DNA from: Mycoplasmopsis bovigenitalium
GTDB taxonomy: Bacteria > Bacillota_I > Bacilli_A > Mycoplasmatales > Metamycoplasmataceae
DNA: 64,000 bases
Assembly (NCBI RefSeq): GCF_002356075.1
Contig: NZ_AP017902.1
Span: forward strand, 620,001-684,000
Direction: 5' to 3'
The notes under the pieces were generated by a model. It worked only from the letters and a program-made list of their open reading frames with translations, had not been told where the DNA came from and did no database searches. The position numbers and the translations under genes were made by a program. Within the stretch, counting starts at the first letter, position 1. Each line of letters opens with the position of its first letter. This document shows, one piece after another, positions 1 to 11,475 of the stretch.

Positions 1-1391
1 GTTAATTTTTCAATTCGTTCATTTTGATAGATGATGTAGTTTAATGAATAAATTGTCTTGGTAAATTGATCAACTAGCCCAAAAACAGTATTGATTAGGA
101 CTTGGTTAGCTAATTTTTCATATTTTAAGTTTTCATCTAAACCAAGTGAATCATAAAATTTAAGTGCAATATCATTAATAGCTTTAATTTGGTTATACAA
201 AATCTCTTGTTTGTAAGGGTCTTGATTGCTTTCTAAACTAAAATCAGTAATATATGTACGTTTCAAGTTAGGTTTTTCTTTGTCATAGATAGCAACTTTT
301 GCGCTATTTTGAGTTATTTCTTGAACTTCATATTGATATTTTGTATTGATTGGATTGTTAAAAAAGAATACATCTTTTAATTTTTGACTTGCTAAAATGT
401 TTAGATTTTCAATTGAATTCGTCGAATATTCTGCTCTGACTAAAGGTGTTAAAATAGGCAGTGATTCAAGTTTTGTTTCAACTGGCAACACTTTAACTGG
501 TTTGTTTGGAACTAGAGGTGGAATATATGGAATATCTTGTGGTTGAGTAGGGGTAGGCTCCTCAATAATAAATTCTTGATTTTGTCTAAGGTCAAATTCG
601 ATAAAACGAGTTTTGAACTTATCAATTATATATTCGTCTCAATTTTTATATCCTTTAGGATTTTGAACAGTCAAAATAGTTTGTTCTTTACCATCTACAT
701 TTGCTTTTTTATTAACAAAATCATAATCCTTGCCAATTTTTAAGATATCAGAATCGTCAAGTGCAATTGATTTAATTTCTTCAAGTAATGAACCAGTATA
801 TTTTTCAATAGCAGATTCAAAACGTTTTTCATCAACAATATTTAGTTCTTCAGCAACCTTTTTAATTTTTGAAGGGTCAATTGCTCTGTCATATTTAGTT
901 AATTTATCATCACCCTTACCGTAAATAATGTTTTCATACTGTTTGTTATTAAATTCAACTTTACCATTTATATAATTTTTCTCTCTAGAAAGAACATATG
1001 GGAAAGTAATATACATTCCGTATTTATCTGGTTCTTTTTTGATATTTTCTTTGTTAGATTCGTAAAACTCAAGAAGTTTTTCAAGGTAAATTTGGCGCGA
1101 AAGTCTAGTTTGATAGTCGGTTTCTGTATCAGATTTGTTTTTTAATATTTGGTCTTTTAAAAAACTTGTTATTAACTCAATTGATTTATCAATAGTTTCG
1201 GCAATTTTCTTGTCGTTTTTTTCTTTAAAAGTAGAGAAATTAGGGTCAGTAGTTTTTGGTTTTTCCTCAGGTTTATTATTTCCAGGAGCAGCCGGCGGTT
1301 TAGGGTCATCTAAACGTGCACTAACGAATGCTAAAGGAGTTGTTATCGAAGTTATTAATCCAAGTGAATAAATTATTTTATTTTTACTCAT
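1..1391 (-). CDS. MSC_0620-like F1-like ATPase-associated surface protein (partial)
   Basis: Start is visible; the gene runs off the left edge, leaving about 463 codons. It begins with a lysine-rich stretch and a hydrophobic signal segment (about residues 4-25), then a Pro/Lys/Glu-rich linker (about 27-48) and a hydrophilic, Lys-rich body. No lipobox cysteine is seen, so it is probably secreted or anchored by the uncleaved signal. A second proline-rich stretch lies near residues 280-300. The first codons overlap the upstream epsilon-like gene by 8 nt. Position and architecture match the MSC_0620-type subunit of the seven-gene mycoplasmal F1-like ATPase cluster, whose exact function is not settled. 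Assignment rests on gene order more than on sequence motifs. UGA is read as Trp, for example near position 638. Confidence 0.7.
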
Positions 1392-1860
1392 TCATATCTC
1401 CTTCATACTCAACTAAAGAAAGATTATGAATGATTTTTAACTCATATTCTTGATTTTTTAATTGATTAAGATGTGCGATTTCGTTTAATTTTAACCCGAT
1501 ATTTTGTAGTGCTTTTAAGTGGGAAATTTCTTGACTAATTTCTTTTAATTTTGCTTTATATTTGTTCTTTATTTCTGATTTTTTTGCCTTAACAAAAAGT
1601 TTGATTTTTGAAAAAGTATTGAGTGTAGCTTTTTGACCATCACAATTCATATTTGTGTTTTTTAGTAAAATATAATAAGTTTTATTGCTTTCAAAATCTT
1701 GAATTTTTAGAACAGTTTTTTCATAACTCGCTAATGATTTTGAACTCACCATTTTTCAGTTGTCTGATTCTTCGATATTGAAGTATAGAATAGCATTTTT
1801 GAAAACTAATGGAGTGTTAGTTATTGAGTTTATTTCAATATTAATTCCATTTTTATTCAT
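1384..1860 (-). CDS. MSC_0621-like F1-like ATPase epsilon-type subunit
   Basis: 158-residue soluble protein. The N-terminal half is predicted beta-rich and the C-terminal half (about residues 85-140) is a Lys/Glu-rich helical region with coiled-coil character, as in the beta-sandwich plus helical hairpin of F1 epsilon. The ATG overlaps the stop of the upstream gamma-like gene by one base (TAATG), and the 3' end overlaps the next gene by 8 nt, so the genes should be translationally coupled. It lies between a gamma-like and an MSC_0620-like gene, as in the type-2 F1-like ATPase cluster of other mycoplasmas. Sequence identity to true epsilon is not obvious by eye; the call is mostly from context. 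Confidence 0.65.
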
Positions 1861-2765
1861 TAGGCATCCTCACTAGATTTTTTATTTTTTCTAAAAAACA
1901 TAACGATATCTTCAATTTCTTTTTCACGCTTAAATTTAATAATTTTTTTCGACAATTTTAATATGTCTTCATCAAGTTGCTTGATGATTTGATTAGTTGT
2001 TATTAATTTGTTTTTTGCGTTGTAGAAATATGATTCAATCATTAGTGCGTGAATTGAGTTGGTTAAAAATATATTGATTTCGCTATCTATAAATGATTGT
2101 AAATCTGGAAAAATCAAATAATCCTTTATGTTTACCTTTTCAATTGCTTCGTTAGTGTTTGTAAACTTGTAGACATCAAACTTTTCAAGGGGTAATATTG
2201 TGAAAGCATCTTTAAAGTTCTTGTTTGAACTAATTACAAAACGAACACTTTCATAATTGCCATCAGCATAAAGATATTTAACTAAAAATGCTAGTTCATT
2301 TTCTAGATTTTGATTACGTTGTTCGCTAGTGTATTGGCGAATAATTTGAAGCTTATTATTTTTGCCAAATTCAATTGCTCGATCGCCAATTAAGATAAAT
2401 TCGGCTTCATTTTTTTTGATGTTTTTTAACATCATTTGTTCATATCTGGTGTATGAATCTGTTGAGTGTTTTTGCTCTTCTGTTAAATAAATTCAAAGTT
2501 GTTTTGGCTTAACAAAAAATGATTTAATTTTTTGTGAAAAAGCATTGTTAAGTATATTTCTATTCTGAATAAATTTATTTTTTACACTATATTCTGTTTT
2601 TAATTGGGAAATTAAGTGTTTATTATTAAGGGCATTTTTGACATAAAAATGTAATTTTTTACTTAATTTCATAATTTCAATTAATAGAATATTCTTTTCG
2701 TTATTTACACGTAAATAAATATTATCTAAGCTTTTTTTCTTTTCTTCAATCTTTTTGAAATGCAT
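1860..2765 (-). CDS. MSC_0622-like F1-like ATPase gamma-type subunit
   Basis: 301 residues. Long helical N- and C-terminal regions flank a central alpha/beta section, the layout of F1 gamma (central rotor stalk). The middle contains an ILIGDRAIEFG segment placed like the SDRGLAGG region of classic gamma. The C-terminal helix (IHALMIESYFYNAKNKLI and onward) resembles the conserved gamma C-terminus with its alternating acidic, small and basic residues. It probably couples ATP hydrolysis by alpha/beta-like subunits, encoded left of the window, to the membrane part. It starts 1 nt after the upstream stop and overlaps the next start by 1 nt. True gamma for ATP synthesis is expected elsewhere in the genome. 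Confidence 0.7.
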
Positions 2766-2766
2766 T

Positions 2767-3294
2767 TTATTTCTCGATTCTTGCTAACATTTCATGGTTG
2801 AAGAATAGCTTATAAGTTTTAGTTTCAGGCGAAATATAAACAATTATTGACGGGATTACTTCGACATAGAATTTTGCGTCAAGTAATTTAAATAATTCGT
2901 AATTATAACGTTGTAAAAAACTACTTAATTCAGCACTTTTACCACTGATGCGCATGTTTAATGACTCAGATGTTGTAGGTTCTTCTTTAACAATCAATGG
3001 TGATAAAAATTCACTGCTAAATTTTGGGTCAAGTGCGAAAGATATTATGAAGTTATTGAAAACTAAATTGTGTTTTTCTTTAACAGCATTATTGATGGCT
3101 TGTACAAAAACTTGATATGGTTCAGAATTTAATCCAAACCCCATTGCTAGTAAAACACTTGAACTTAGTTGTTCAAATGAAACAAAATTTGAGCTAGATT
3201 TTAATTTTTGATATTGAGAATTTATATTGAAAATTTGCAATTCATTTGTTAATTTCAATTGTTTTAGTTCTTTTTTTGATATTCTCTTATTCAT
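2767..3294 (-). CDS. MSC_0623-like F1-like ATPase-associated protein
   Basis: 175-residue soluble protein with no signal peptide or membrane segment. The N-terminus is basic and helical; the rest is mixed alpha/beta. No catalytic motif is visible. It lies between the polytopic membrane protein and the gamma-like gene, overlapping the former by 8 nt and ending 1 nt before the latter. That is the slot of MSC_0623 in the mycoplasmal F1-like ATPase cluster. It may connect the F1-like head to the membrane component, but this is inferred from order only. Confidence 0.6.
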   Translation of the reverse strand: MNKRISKKELKQLKLTNELQIFNINSQYQKLKSSSNFVSFEQLSSSVLLAMGFGLNSEPYQVFVQAINNAVKEKHNLVFNNFIISFALDPKFSSEFLSPLIVKEEPTTSESLNMRISGKSAELSSFLQRYNYELFKLLDAKFYVEVIPSIIVYISPETKTYKLFFNHEMLARIEK

Positions 3295-4741
3295 ATTCTA
3301 AGCTCCTTTTTGTTTGTGTTTTGTTTAGTTTGTGTAGCACAATAATTAGTTTAATTGATGCTCCAACCAAAATTGCTATTGAAAGCACTGATTGAACAAC
3401 TGCAAAAATTTGTACTAAGTTTAAATCTGAATTTAAATAACTAAATGCGTAATTTTTAGATGCTTGCATCATTCTTTCGAAACCTAAAATTGACATAATG
3501 ATTATTGAAATCAAGATAATTAGGTTTAAAAATATCAATGAAAATCTGTAAATTGTTGCATTATTTTTCAAATAAATTGCTAACAACAAAATTGTTGTTA
3601 TAACAGTTATAAATAACACACTTAAATTAATGGCATTATCATCGTTATTGAATGTTAAAACCATAAATGACATTCAAATAATGGTTAATAATGAACCAAA
3701 AATTATTGAGTTTGTTAATGTATTTTTTGTTCTAAAAATAGTCACTAAATTGATAGTTAAATAAATAACTAACGCAACTAGAGGCACTATTATGAATAGT
3801 AAATACAGATAATTTGGCGAATATGCTACTTTTTCATCAAAGTAGCTATTTTTATTGATTTTAATTGTAAAAATGTGGATTATTCAAATTGCTATTGAAG
3901 CTAATAAAATTAACGAGAATCAAAGTTTGCTTTTTAAATATTCTCGATTTAAATTATTGTTTGAAATTATGTTAATTGTTTCTCAATATGAGAAGAATAA
4001 TAATAGTGAAGCTCCAATAAATAGTGCAATAACTATTACTAAATTCGCTGTTTTTTTAACTTTAAATAATTCCCTAAATCAGTCACTAAATTTGTTAAAG
4101 TGTAAAAATAATTGTGCTTCTTTTGGTGAACTATTTGTTCAAATGAAGAAGATAGCTAATATAGCGCTTACTAACAAGGCTCTAGCAACTTGAGTTATTA
4201 CTAAACTTGCAATTGTTCCCGATGTTAAAGGACTTGATTTACGTTTAATGTAGTAGGCGAAAATAGCATAAGTTAGGTCAAAAACATATAAAGGTATAAA
4301 TGAATAAAGTAAGTGTATAACTTTTTTTCCATCAATTGATCTAAATGCTAAAAACAAAACAAAAGCAGTTATTGATGATAATAAATATCAAATAAATCAA
4401 GGTAAATAGAATTCTATTTTTTCTTTATTGATAAATAAATCAGTAAATATTTTGCTTATTGGATAAACAAATAAAATTGACAATATTGCAATACGCAATA
4501 GAATAACAAAGTTTACTTCTTTATATTTTTCTGCTGTGAAATTGAAAAATAATTCAATAGGTACTTTATCGTTGATTAAAATTGCTTTTTTTGCCAAAAA
4601 TAATAGTGTTATTCCGGCTATAAAAATTCATATTCCAGCAATTAGTTGGTAAACTCGCGAAATTCAATTTCGCTTTTGTTTGCTAACTAAAGTTTCATAA
4701 TCATCATAAATTTTCTTATTTTCTAATTCAACTTTAGTCAT
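3287..4741 (-). CDS. MSC_0624-like polytopic membrane protein of the F1-like ATPase cluster
   Basis: 484 residues with roughly 10-12 hydrophobic segments spread over the whole length (first near residues 34-52, last near 450-470) separated by short basic loops. This is the only clearly polytopic protein of the cluster and would be the membrane (X0) part of the F1-like X0 ATPase. It has no resemblance to F0 subunits a or c: no conserved a-subunit arginine helix or c-ring hairpin is visible. The ATG begins 2 nt after the MIP stop, which ties the protease and ATPase genes into one transcript. Several Trp codons are UGA. Confidence 0.7.
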
Positions 4742-4743
4742 TA

Positions 4744-7353
4744 TTAACTCCCATTTGAACCATTATTGAATTTGAATTCATTAGGAATATTTGCTTTAGT
4801 TGCACCGTTTTGGAATAATCAAGTTTTGATTGTTTTGCCATTATTGTATTTTTTCATTAATGAATCAAGATATGAGTTTTTTTGGTCTCTTCCACCACCA
4901 TAAATTAAGTCGTATTGAGGTAAGTTATATTTACCAAAAGCACCCTTGTAATCATAACCCTCTGATCTTAAAGCGGCGACAAAGTCAGTACCAGCAAAAG
5001 TATATATTGTACTATGTGCTCCTATAACTTCATTTCTTTGGTTTCTAACACTTGAACCTGACGACCCTCCAATTGGAGTATAGTGTCTTAACATGTATTG
5101 TAGTCCAGTGTTGAAATATTTTTTAAGTTTTCCTTGATCATCATATGTTTCATAAAGATCTTGCCCTCTAATTGGTGCTACTATGAAAGCATCATTTACT
5201 CCGGGTTTATCTGTAAATGAACGTAAACCTATTTGATATGATAGAAAATTGCCGCTTTTTAGTCTTTCTTCAGAAAATGATGGTTTTCCACCTTCTTGAA
5301 CCGCATCTGGCTCATAGAATCTATAATCTGAGTTGACTCATAAACTTTGTCATAAATGTTTTTGAGAAATTTGGTCATCATCATAATAACGTCTTAGGAA
5401 ATAGTCATCTTTTGATGAAGGATAACCAACAGCAAATAGTTGATCAACATGGTCGGGTTGTTTACCTTTTAAACTTCAATCAGCAGGTTTATGATTTTTT
5501 AAATAAGATTCTTTTAAGAATTTGATTTTTTTGTCATCAGGTCTTGAATAATAATCATTAGTTACCATTTTTGCAAGTTCTTGTGCATCTGCTGGAACTG
5601 GTGGAACATTCATATTTGATCATGAACCAGTTTTTAGACTTGCTAATTTCTCAAAATCAACTTCAATCACAGCAAAGTCAATCATTTCTTCAACATCTTT
5701 ATATTTTGTTTTATCTTCTGGACTTAAAAAATTTGCTGGCTTAGAATTTAGATAATCAGTTGCATCAAAAATTCTACTTACTGCATTTTTTATTTCTTGG
5801 CCACTTCATCCAATTCTAGTGAAGTTGCTGTCAAGTCCTGTAATTCTAAATTTTGTCATTAACCCAACATCTTTATTATTGATGAACGTAATACTCATTG
5901 CATCAAGAGTGGATTCCTTAACCATTTTTGCAACGTGTGAGTTAGTACCAAAATATCATTTTGTTGGATATTTTTTGTTTCCTTCAGGGATTTCATAGTC
6001 CATTATTCACATTGTCCCAAATGAATGTCTTCCCATTTTGCGTTCATCGTGAGGTTTCTTTTTTTCGTCCTCATATTCTTTCTTTTGTTTATTCAAAATA
6101 TCAATAGCCTGGTCATATGTTAAAGATTTTAATTCTTGAATTTCTTTTTGGTGTTTTTCTATTTCTCTATCATATTTTTCTTTTGTGGCTTGCTTGTCAT
6201 GTTGGTGTGCACGCGCTACACTTCGCTCTTGCTCAATTTTTAATTCTTTGATAGCTTTTTCTTGGTTTTCAACAAAAGATTCAATATATTTATCAAATTC
6301 AGTTTTATTTTGTGATTGTTTTCAATTTGTGATATTTTTAACGGCTTCATCAATTTCAGATATTTCTTTTGTAAATTCATCTTTTCAACTAAAATCGACA
6401 CTTACTGTTTCTAAAGCAATTTGCTTATACATTTCATTTGGCAACATACGTGCTAAACCAGTTGATTTATATCTATCTCTACCCCCAAGGTAGTCGATAT
6501 CTGAACTATAGTTAGGTGTAGTGCCGCGTTTATACAATGTTAAACCATCAAATTCACCATTTTCTTTTAGTTTTGGTAATGTAAAACCTTTATAAGCGGC
6601 TGATTCATATGTTGGTAAATTCACTTGTTTTGCAATTTCATTGAAATTTTTAGCGGCATTTTCAGTGTAATTTAAATCAGGTCGAATTGTGCTAATTGGT
6701 TTATTTTCTCAAGCTCTTTTTACTCTCTCGTCATATGCTTTGTTGTCTTTTTCATATCTTTGTTGTTGAGATAATTTAATATATTCGTCTAATTCAGAGC
6801 CTGATACTTTTTTCTCATTTCTCGGAGGCAATTGTCCGTTATCTAGAATGCCCATTTCAGTTGTTTTGAATCCGCTAATTTCATATGTTTGATAAGTAGA
6901 TTTATTATTTTTTTTGTTTTTAATTGAAATAATAAATTTTACTTTTCCAGTAGCGTTTCGGTCATTTTCAGCCTCAACATTTTCTAATTTAGCTTCAAAG
7001 GAATTTGCAAATTCATTTTTAACATTAATTTGCACTATTTGGCGATATTTGTTTGTAATTGTATCTGCTGTAACATCTGATTTATTTTTAGCTTCTTTTG
7101 TGTATTCATCAGTAATTTTAAGATCAAATGCTTGGTCAAATGATTTTTCCTTGAATTTATTTAGTTCCTTGTCATTTGAGTCATAACTAGGATTTGTGCT
7201 GCCTTGTTCCTTACCTGTCTTTGTGCCGCTTTGGCCATTTTTAGGATCATTTTCTGGTTGATTTGCTTTATTAACACAAGACGCAGCAAAAAGTAGTGTT
7301 GAAAAAGCACTTAGTGAACTAGTTAAAAATAGTGTTAATTTTGTTTTTTTCAT
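4744..7353 (-). CDS. Mycoplasma immunoglobulin protease (MIP), lipoprotein serine protease
   Basis: 869 residues. The signal peptide ends in an AASC lipobox (Cys near residue 26), so it is a surface lipoprotein matured by Lgt and LspA. A chymotrypsin-type active site can be read: His473 in TNSHVAK, Asp559 in IDFAVIEVDF, and Ser765 in the GGSSGSSVRN loop. A long Lys/Glu-rich helical region near residues 330-420 precedes the catalytic domain. Proteins of this family cleave antibody heavy chains held by the partner MIB. The start follows a strong AGGAGG that overlaps the MIB stop codon, so synthesis of the two is probably coupled. The 3' end runs into the F1-like ATPase genes. All three catalytic residues are intact; substrate specificity is inferred from family and neighbour. 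Confidence 0.88.
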
Positions 7354-7361
7354 AATTCCTC

Positions 7362-9605
7362 CTAGTTAAATTCCTCATCATTAGTATCAGATGATTCAAT
7401 AACAGTAAAGCCGGCAGATCTTAATTTATTAGCTAGTGTTGGGTTATTAACAACAGTTACAGTGCCTGCAAATCCTGAATTTCCATTTCTTACTAATCTA
7501 ATAAATGTATGCAAATTAGTGATAGCTGATGATGAAAGATCGTTGCTTGTGATTTTAAATCCAGAAGTTGAAGTGTTGTTTGAGAATACAATTTTTGGAT
7601 TTTTGCCTGGCGCTGGCGGCGCAAAATTCTCAAAACCAGCATTGGTTAGGTCTTTATCACCAATATCATATGTAGATTTATTGTTATAGAATTTTACGGT
7701 TCATACTTTTCTTGGAGCGTTAGATGATTTGTAAGCATCGCGAAATACTAAACCACGTAATGTTTTAATTGATGGCGCTCTACTAAAGTCAAGGTCAGTT
7801 GGGTAACTATTATTTCCTTCGTTGTGGTCGGGATTTAGCCCAGGGCCAAATCCGCCTTGGAAAAATGGCCAGTTATTTCTTGAATAGTATGCCATTCTTA
7901 AACCATCATTAATACGTTCAAATTCATTAGCTGTGCCTTTTTTGATGTCTGATTCTTCAAATGCTAAAGCATTAAAAGTAATCCGAGTTGCAATTGGCGC
8001 ACCTTTTTGATATCCAAAGCTTACGTTATAGTCATTTGTGTTAACTCATTTAGTTTTATATACTGCTCAAGGGTTGATTGATCATGATTCTTTAAGTGAG
8101 TTACCTAGTGTGTATAGTGATAATTCTTTAATGTTTTTATTTTCGAGAGCTATTAATGAACCAGTGTTTGTACCTTTATCACTAAAATATAATTCAAGTA
8201 GTTGAATATCATTTGGAAGCGCTTCAAGAATAGGTTTGAATCTTTGTGCAGAATCTTTTTCACCCATATTTTTGATTCTGAATGCTGTAACATTGATGTT
8301 TTCAGACTTAATTTTTTCAAGTAATTTTATTGTTTTATTGTATCCAGAATAATTTGAAGCATCAATTTCAACTACTAGACCTTCATTTATTTGGCCAGGT
8401 TCATTACTTGGCTTTTCTCGTTGCATTTTAACGAGTTTAAAGCCATCATTTGCTTCAACTATTCCGCTAAAGCGTTGGTCACTTAAAGTAACATCTTCAG
8501 ATTTTCATCCAGGATATACACCATCTCTTATATCATCTGGCGATCTACCATAAGGACTATCATAGCTAAATGTACGGCGATTTTTATTGTCATTTACTCT
8601 ACGCGCAATAACTACGTTGTGGCCTTCTGGTGGTGAATAAGCATGAGAATCTAATTCACCATTTTCATTGATATATGAGTTTGATGGATCAAGAACATAA
8701 CCTTTTTTCAATTGTTCTTGAGCACTTGAAGAAAGTTTGTTTAATTTAGATCAATCAAGATTTGAATAAATTCATAAATATCTGTGTTCTTTACCTTTGA
8801 ATTTACCTTGCGAAATCATCTCGTCATATTCAGTTTTTTTATCTTCTTTTAGGAAATTGCGAATTTTTGGAGAATCAAACAATCTTTGTCATTTATAGAA
8901 TTTTTCTTTTCAGAAATCCGCATTTTGGTTAATGAATTTATTAAGTTCATCTGGATCTTGTATAGTTAATGCATCACTAACCATATTTACAACTCAAGTT
9001 GAATTTAATCCCTCTTTTGTACCTGTTCCAATTGTATCTTTAATTGATTTTTTAATTAATTCTTCTGTGACTTCAATACTTAAAACTTCAGGAACGGTGT
9101 GGTTTATATAATCACTTGACAATCCTTTTTCACTGTCATAAGATGGAATGTCTCTTGGTTTTAATGGTTTAACATTACCATATACTTCAACACCATTAAC
9201 TTTTATTGTTTGTTTAGTCTCTTCTTCTTTTAGTATGGGTTTTGGTTGAGGTTTTGGTTCTGGCTTGGGTTCTGGTTTTGGAACCGGTTTGGGTTCTGGT
9301 TTAGTTTCTTTTGGAGGTTCAACTTTAACTATTGGTTTTGGTTTAGTTTCTTTTGGTGGCTCAACCTTTGGTGGTTCGATTTTTTTAGGTTTTTCTTTTA
9401 AGTTTGAATCCGCATTTGAAGGCGAAGTATTAGTCAAATCTAAATTATCTTTAGCTACCAAATTATTTCTAGCTCTAGCCGTTGTTCGATAATCAGTACT
9501 ATTTCTTGAATCGCTATTAGCTAAATAAACAATTACACCAGTTGCAGTTGCACTTAATACAGTTGCAGATAATGATAGTGCGATTATTTTATTTTTTTTG
9601 AACAT
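7362..9605 (-). CDS. Mycoplasma immunoglobulin-binding protein (MIB)
   Basis: 747 residues. A hydrophobic signal or anchor segment (about residues 7-29) has no lipobox, so the protein is probably held in the membrane by its N-terminus. Residues 72-125 are a Pro/Lys/Glu spacer made of KPEP- and EPPK-type repeats that would lift the binding region off the membrane. The remaining 600 residues include a leucine-rich alternating section and end in an acidic tail. This layout matches the immunoglobulin-blocking virulence protein/MIB family, which binds the antibody light chain and presents it to MIP. MIB is first in the transcript (good AAGGAG ribosome binding site); its TAG stop forms part of the MIP ribosome binding site. 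Confidence 0.85.
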
Positions 9606-9716
9606 ATTACTCTCCTTCGTGTGGTAGGTTTAATTACTGTAATATAATACATCTATTATTATTCATATTTCATTATTTATTATTAAATAAATACAATTTT
9701 TTTAATTATGTGCTCT

Positions 9717-9732
9717 AAAAAAAAAAAAAAAA
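9717..9732. repeat. A16 homopolymer upstream of MIB
   Basis: Sixteen consecutive A (T on the coding strand of MIB), about 112 nt upstream of the MIB start. A candidate MIB -10 (TATTAT on the minus strand near 9644-9649) lies between the tract and the gene. Long homopolymers of this type slip readily in mycoplasmas. Whether this one affects MIB transcription is unknown. Confidence 0.6.
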
Positions 9733-9852
9733 TGAGCCTTTTTTGGAATTTTACAGGTATTTTTGCTAAAAAACTCAATTTAAGCACTAATTTGACTATT
9801 AGATTTTGTGGAAATGTTCCATTTTGCGGGGACAAATATTTCTAAAAATAAT

Positions 9853-9879
9853 AAAAAAATAGACTTTTTGAAGCCTATT
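9853..9879 (-). terminator. rho-independent terminator of rpmB
   Basis: On the minus strand, an AATAG/CTATT stem continues through CTT/AAG, with a 4-nt loop, and is followed by a T run. It lies directly after the rpmB stop. Confidence 0.7.
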
Positions 9880-9892
9880 AAAGGATTTTTAA

Positions 9893-10084
9893 TTAAGCAA
9901 TTGCGCTTCTTCTAAGTGTTTTTGCAGTTTTTGCTGTAACTCTTAGAGTGGTTTTTTTACCATTAACATTAATAGTTACTTTTTGTAAATTAAGGTTAAA
10001 TTTTCTTTTTGTAGCGTTCATAGCGTGTGAACGTCTGTTACCAGTTTGCGCGCGTTTACCGGTTAATTGATCTACTCTTGCCAT
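9893..10084 (-). CDS. rpmB: 50S ribosomal protein L28
   Basis: 63-residue, very basic protein starting [16 protein letters not shown], the conserved L28 opening with its [13 protein letters not shown] segment. It is a structural protein of the large ribosomal subunit. I chose the ATG at 10084 rather than the in-frame ATG at 10099 because the AAAGGAG ribosome binding site falls between them and family members start with MAR. It stands alone between its terminator and lgt. Confidence 0.95.
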   Translation of the reverse strand: MARVDQLTGKRAQTGNRRSHAMNATKRKFNLNLQKVTINVNGKKTTLRVTAKTAKTLRRSAIA

Positions 10085-10172
10085 CTTTACTCCTTTCAAT
10101 TTGATAAATAATTATTTATAAAAATGTAAGTTTATTATATTATAAAAATATTTTTTAATTAATTTTTATTTA

Positions 10173-11144
10173 TTAACCCCTAAGTTCGCTATATAAAGGT
10201 TTTTTAATATCAAAAAATCTTGTTCGGTTAATGTGATCTAAATATTTTTGTGGATGAGAATATTTATATATGTATCTATATTTCAATTTGATTTTTGTGT
10301 AATGAACTGGGTTGAAAAATCCAAAGTATATCAAGCCAATTGCGCCAATTGCAATGAAGACTAATGATGCAATTGTATACATTTCATAGGCATTTTGGCG
10401 TAATGGTTCTAGTGCTAAACGAACAAGCCCATATCAAATAAAGTATAGAGAACCATTCATACCAGGTTTTAGTAGACCAAATAAATTAATTATTCAAACT
10501 AAAATTAAATAACCTACTAAGTTTGCTAGTGACTCATATAAGAATAATGGATATCTAAATAATCCAGGTTGATTTAATTCTGCACTAATTGAGTCGCTTA
10601 TAAACATGTTTTGAGCAAATGTTTTACCAAAAATTAATACAGAAGAACCATCTCAGTCAACTTTTCCATACAATTCGTGGTTTGCATAGTTTCCTCAACG
10701 ACCAATTACTTGACCAATTAAAATTGTTGGAATTATAATGTCAACCGCTTTGCGGAAGTCGATTTCATGGCGCTTATGATATACATAAATAACACCAACA
10801 ATTGTACCCAAAATAACACCACCTTGGATACTTAAACCACCCTCTCATATTTTTCACCATGACCTTCAATCAAAACTTGGGTCATGCAATGCAACCTCAA
10901 CTAAATCTCATAAACGAGCACCAACAATTGTTGAAGGCACAATTAAAAAAATCAAGGTATATAGAATTTCAAACTTATATTTTTCTCTGTGTCAGAAAAA
11001 AGCTATTGTGAATATCGCTGCCAAAAAACCCATCATTAAAGTTATTGAATAAGTTCTGATAGGAAATGAACCAATTGAAAATAAAATTGACCCACTATTG
11101 GCTTGAATACCTGCAACAATGCCATAATTATTATCAGTATTCAT
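10173..11144 (-). CDS. lgt: prolipoprotein diacylglyceryl transferase
   Basis: 323 residues with about seven hydrophobic segments. Lgt transfers diacylglycerol from phosphatidylglycerol to the lipobox cysteine of prolipoproteins, the first step of lipoprotein maturation. The Lgt signature is present as GQVIGRWGNYANHE (around residues 140-155), with the conserved Arg, Asn and Glu; IVGARLWD and the late GLVRLALEPLR helix also fit. Length is normal for Gram-positive-type Lgt with a hydrophilic C-terminal tail. The start follows a GGAGGTGCT ribosome binding site. Five lipoproteins in this window depend on it. Confidence 0.95.
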
Positions 11145-11280
11145 AGCACCTCCAAAAATATTTATGAGATAATTTTACCATAAAAATTAATTATTATTTA
11201 TAATTAGTTCATAACAAGGATTTTGAAAATTAGTTTTTTGACTAATATCAATATATTTTCAATTGAATTTGTAAAATTAC

Positions 11281-11370
11281 CGGTAGTTGCTCGAGTGGCT
11301 GAAGAGGTTTGTCTCGAAAACAAATAGTCGCGCAAGCGGCTCAAGGGTTCAAATCCCTTACTACCGGCCA
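11281..11370 (+). tRNA. tRNA-Ser (CGA anticodon)
   Basis: 90-nt class II tRNA: acceptor CGGTAGT pairs with ACTACCG, followed by G and encoded CCA. The anticodon stem TTTGT/ACAAA encloses loop CTCGAAA with anticodon CGA. A long variable arm (GTCGCGCAAGCGGC) identifies Ser. It reads UCG. Confidence 0.95.
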
Positions 11371-11475
11371 TTTTTTTATTTTATTGATGTTTTATAAATT
11401 TTTATGGTATAAAATTACTAAACATAAGTAAATTATTCATGAAATTTCTTAATAATAATTTAAATTTGGAGGGAT

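Noticed and set aside
9240..9400. Tandem DNA repeat or CRISPR-like array
   Set aside because: The repeat is coding (KPEP/EPPK spacer of MIB) and irregular; no CRISPR repeat-spacer pattern was found anywhere in the window.
8500..9605. Several short plus-strand frames across MIB, including a Gly-rich one
   Set aside because: They are the antisense of the Pro/Glu/Lys repeat region of MIB and have no ribosome binding sites.
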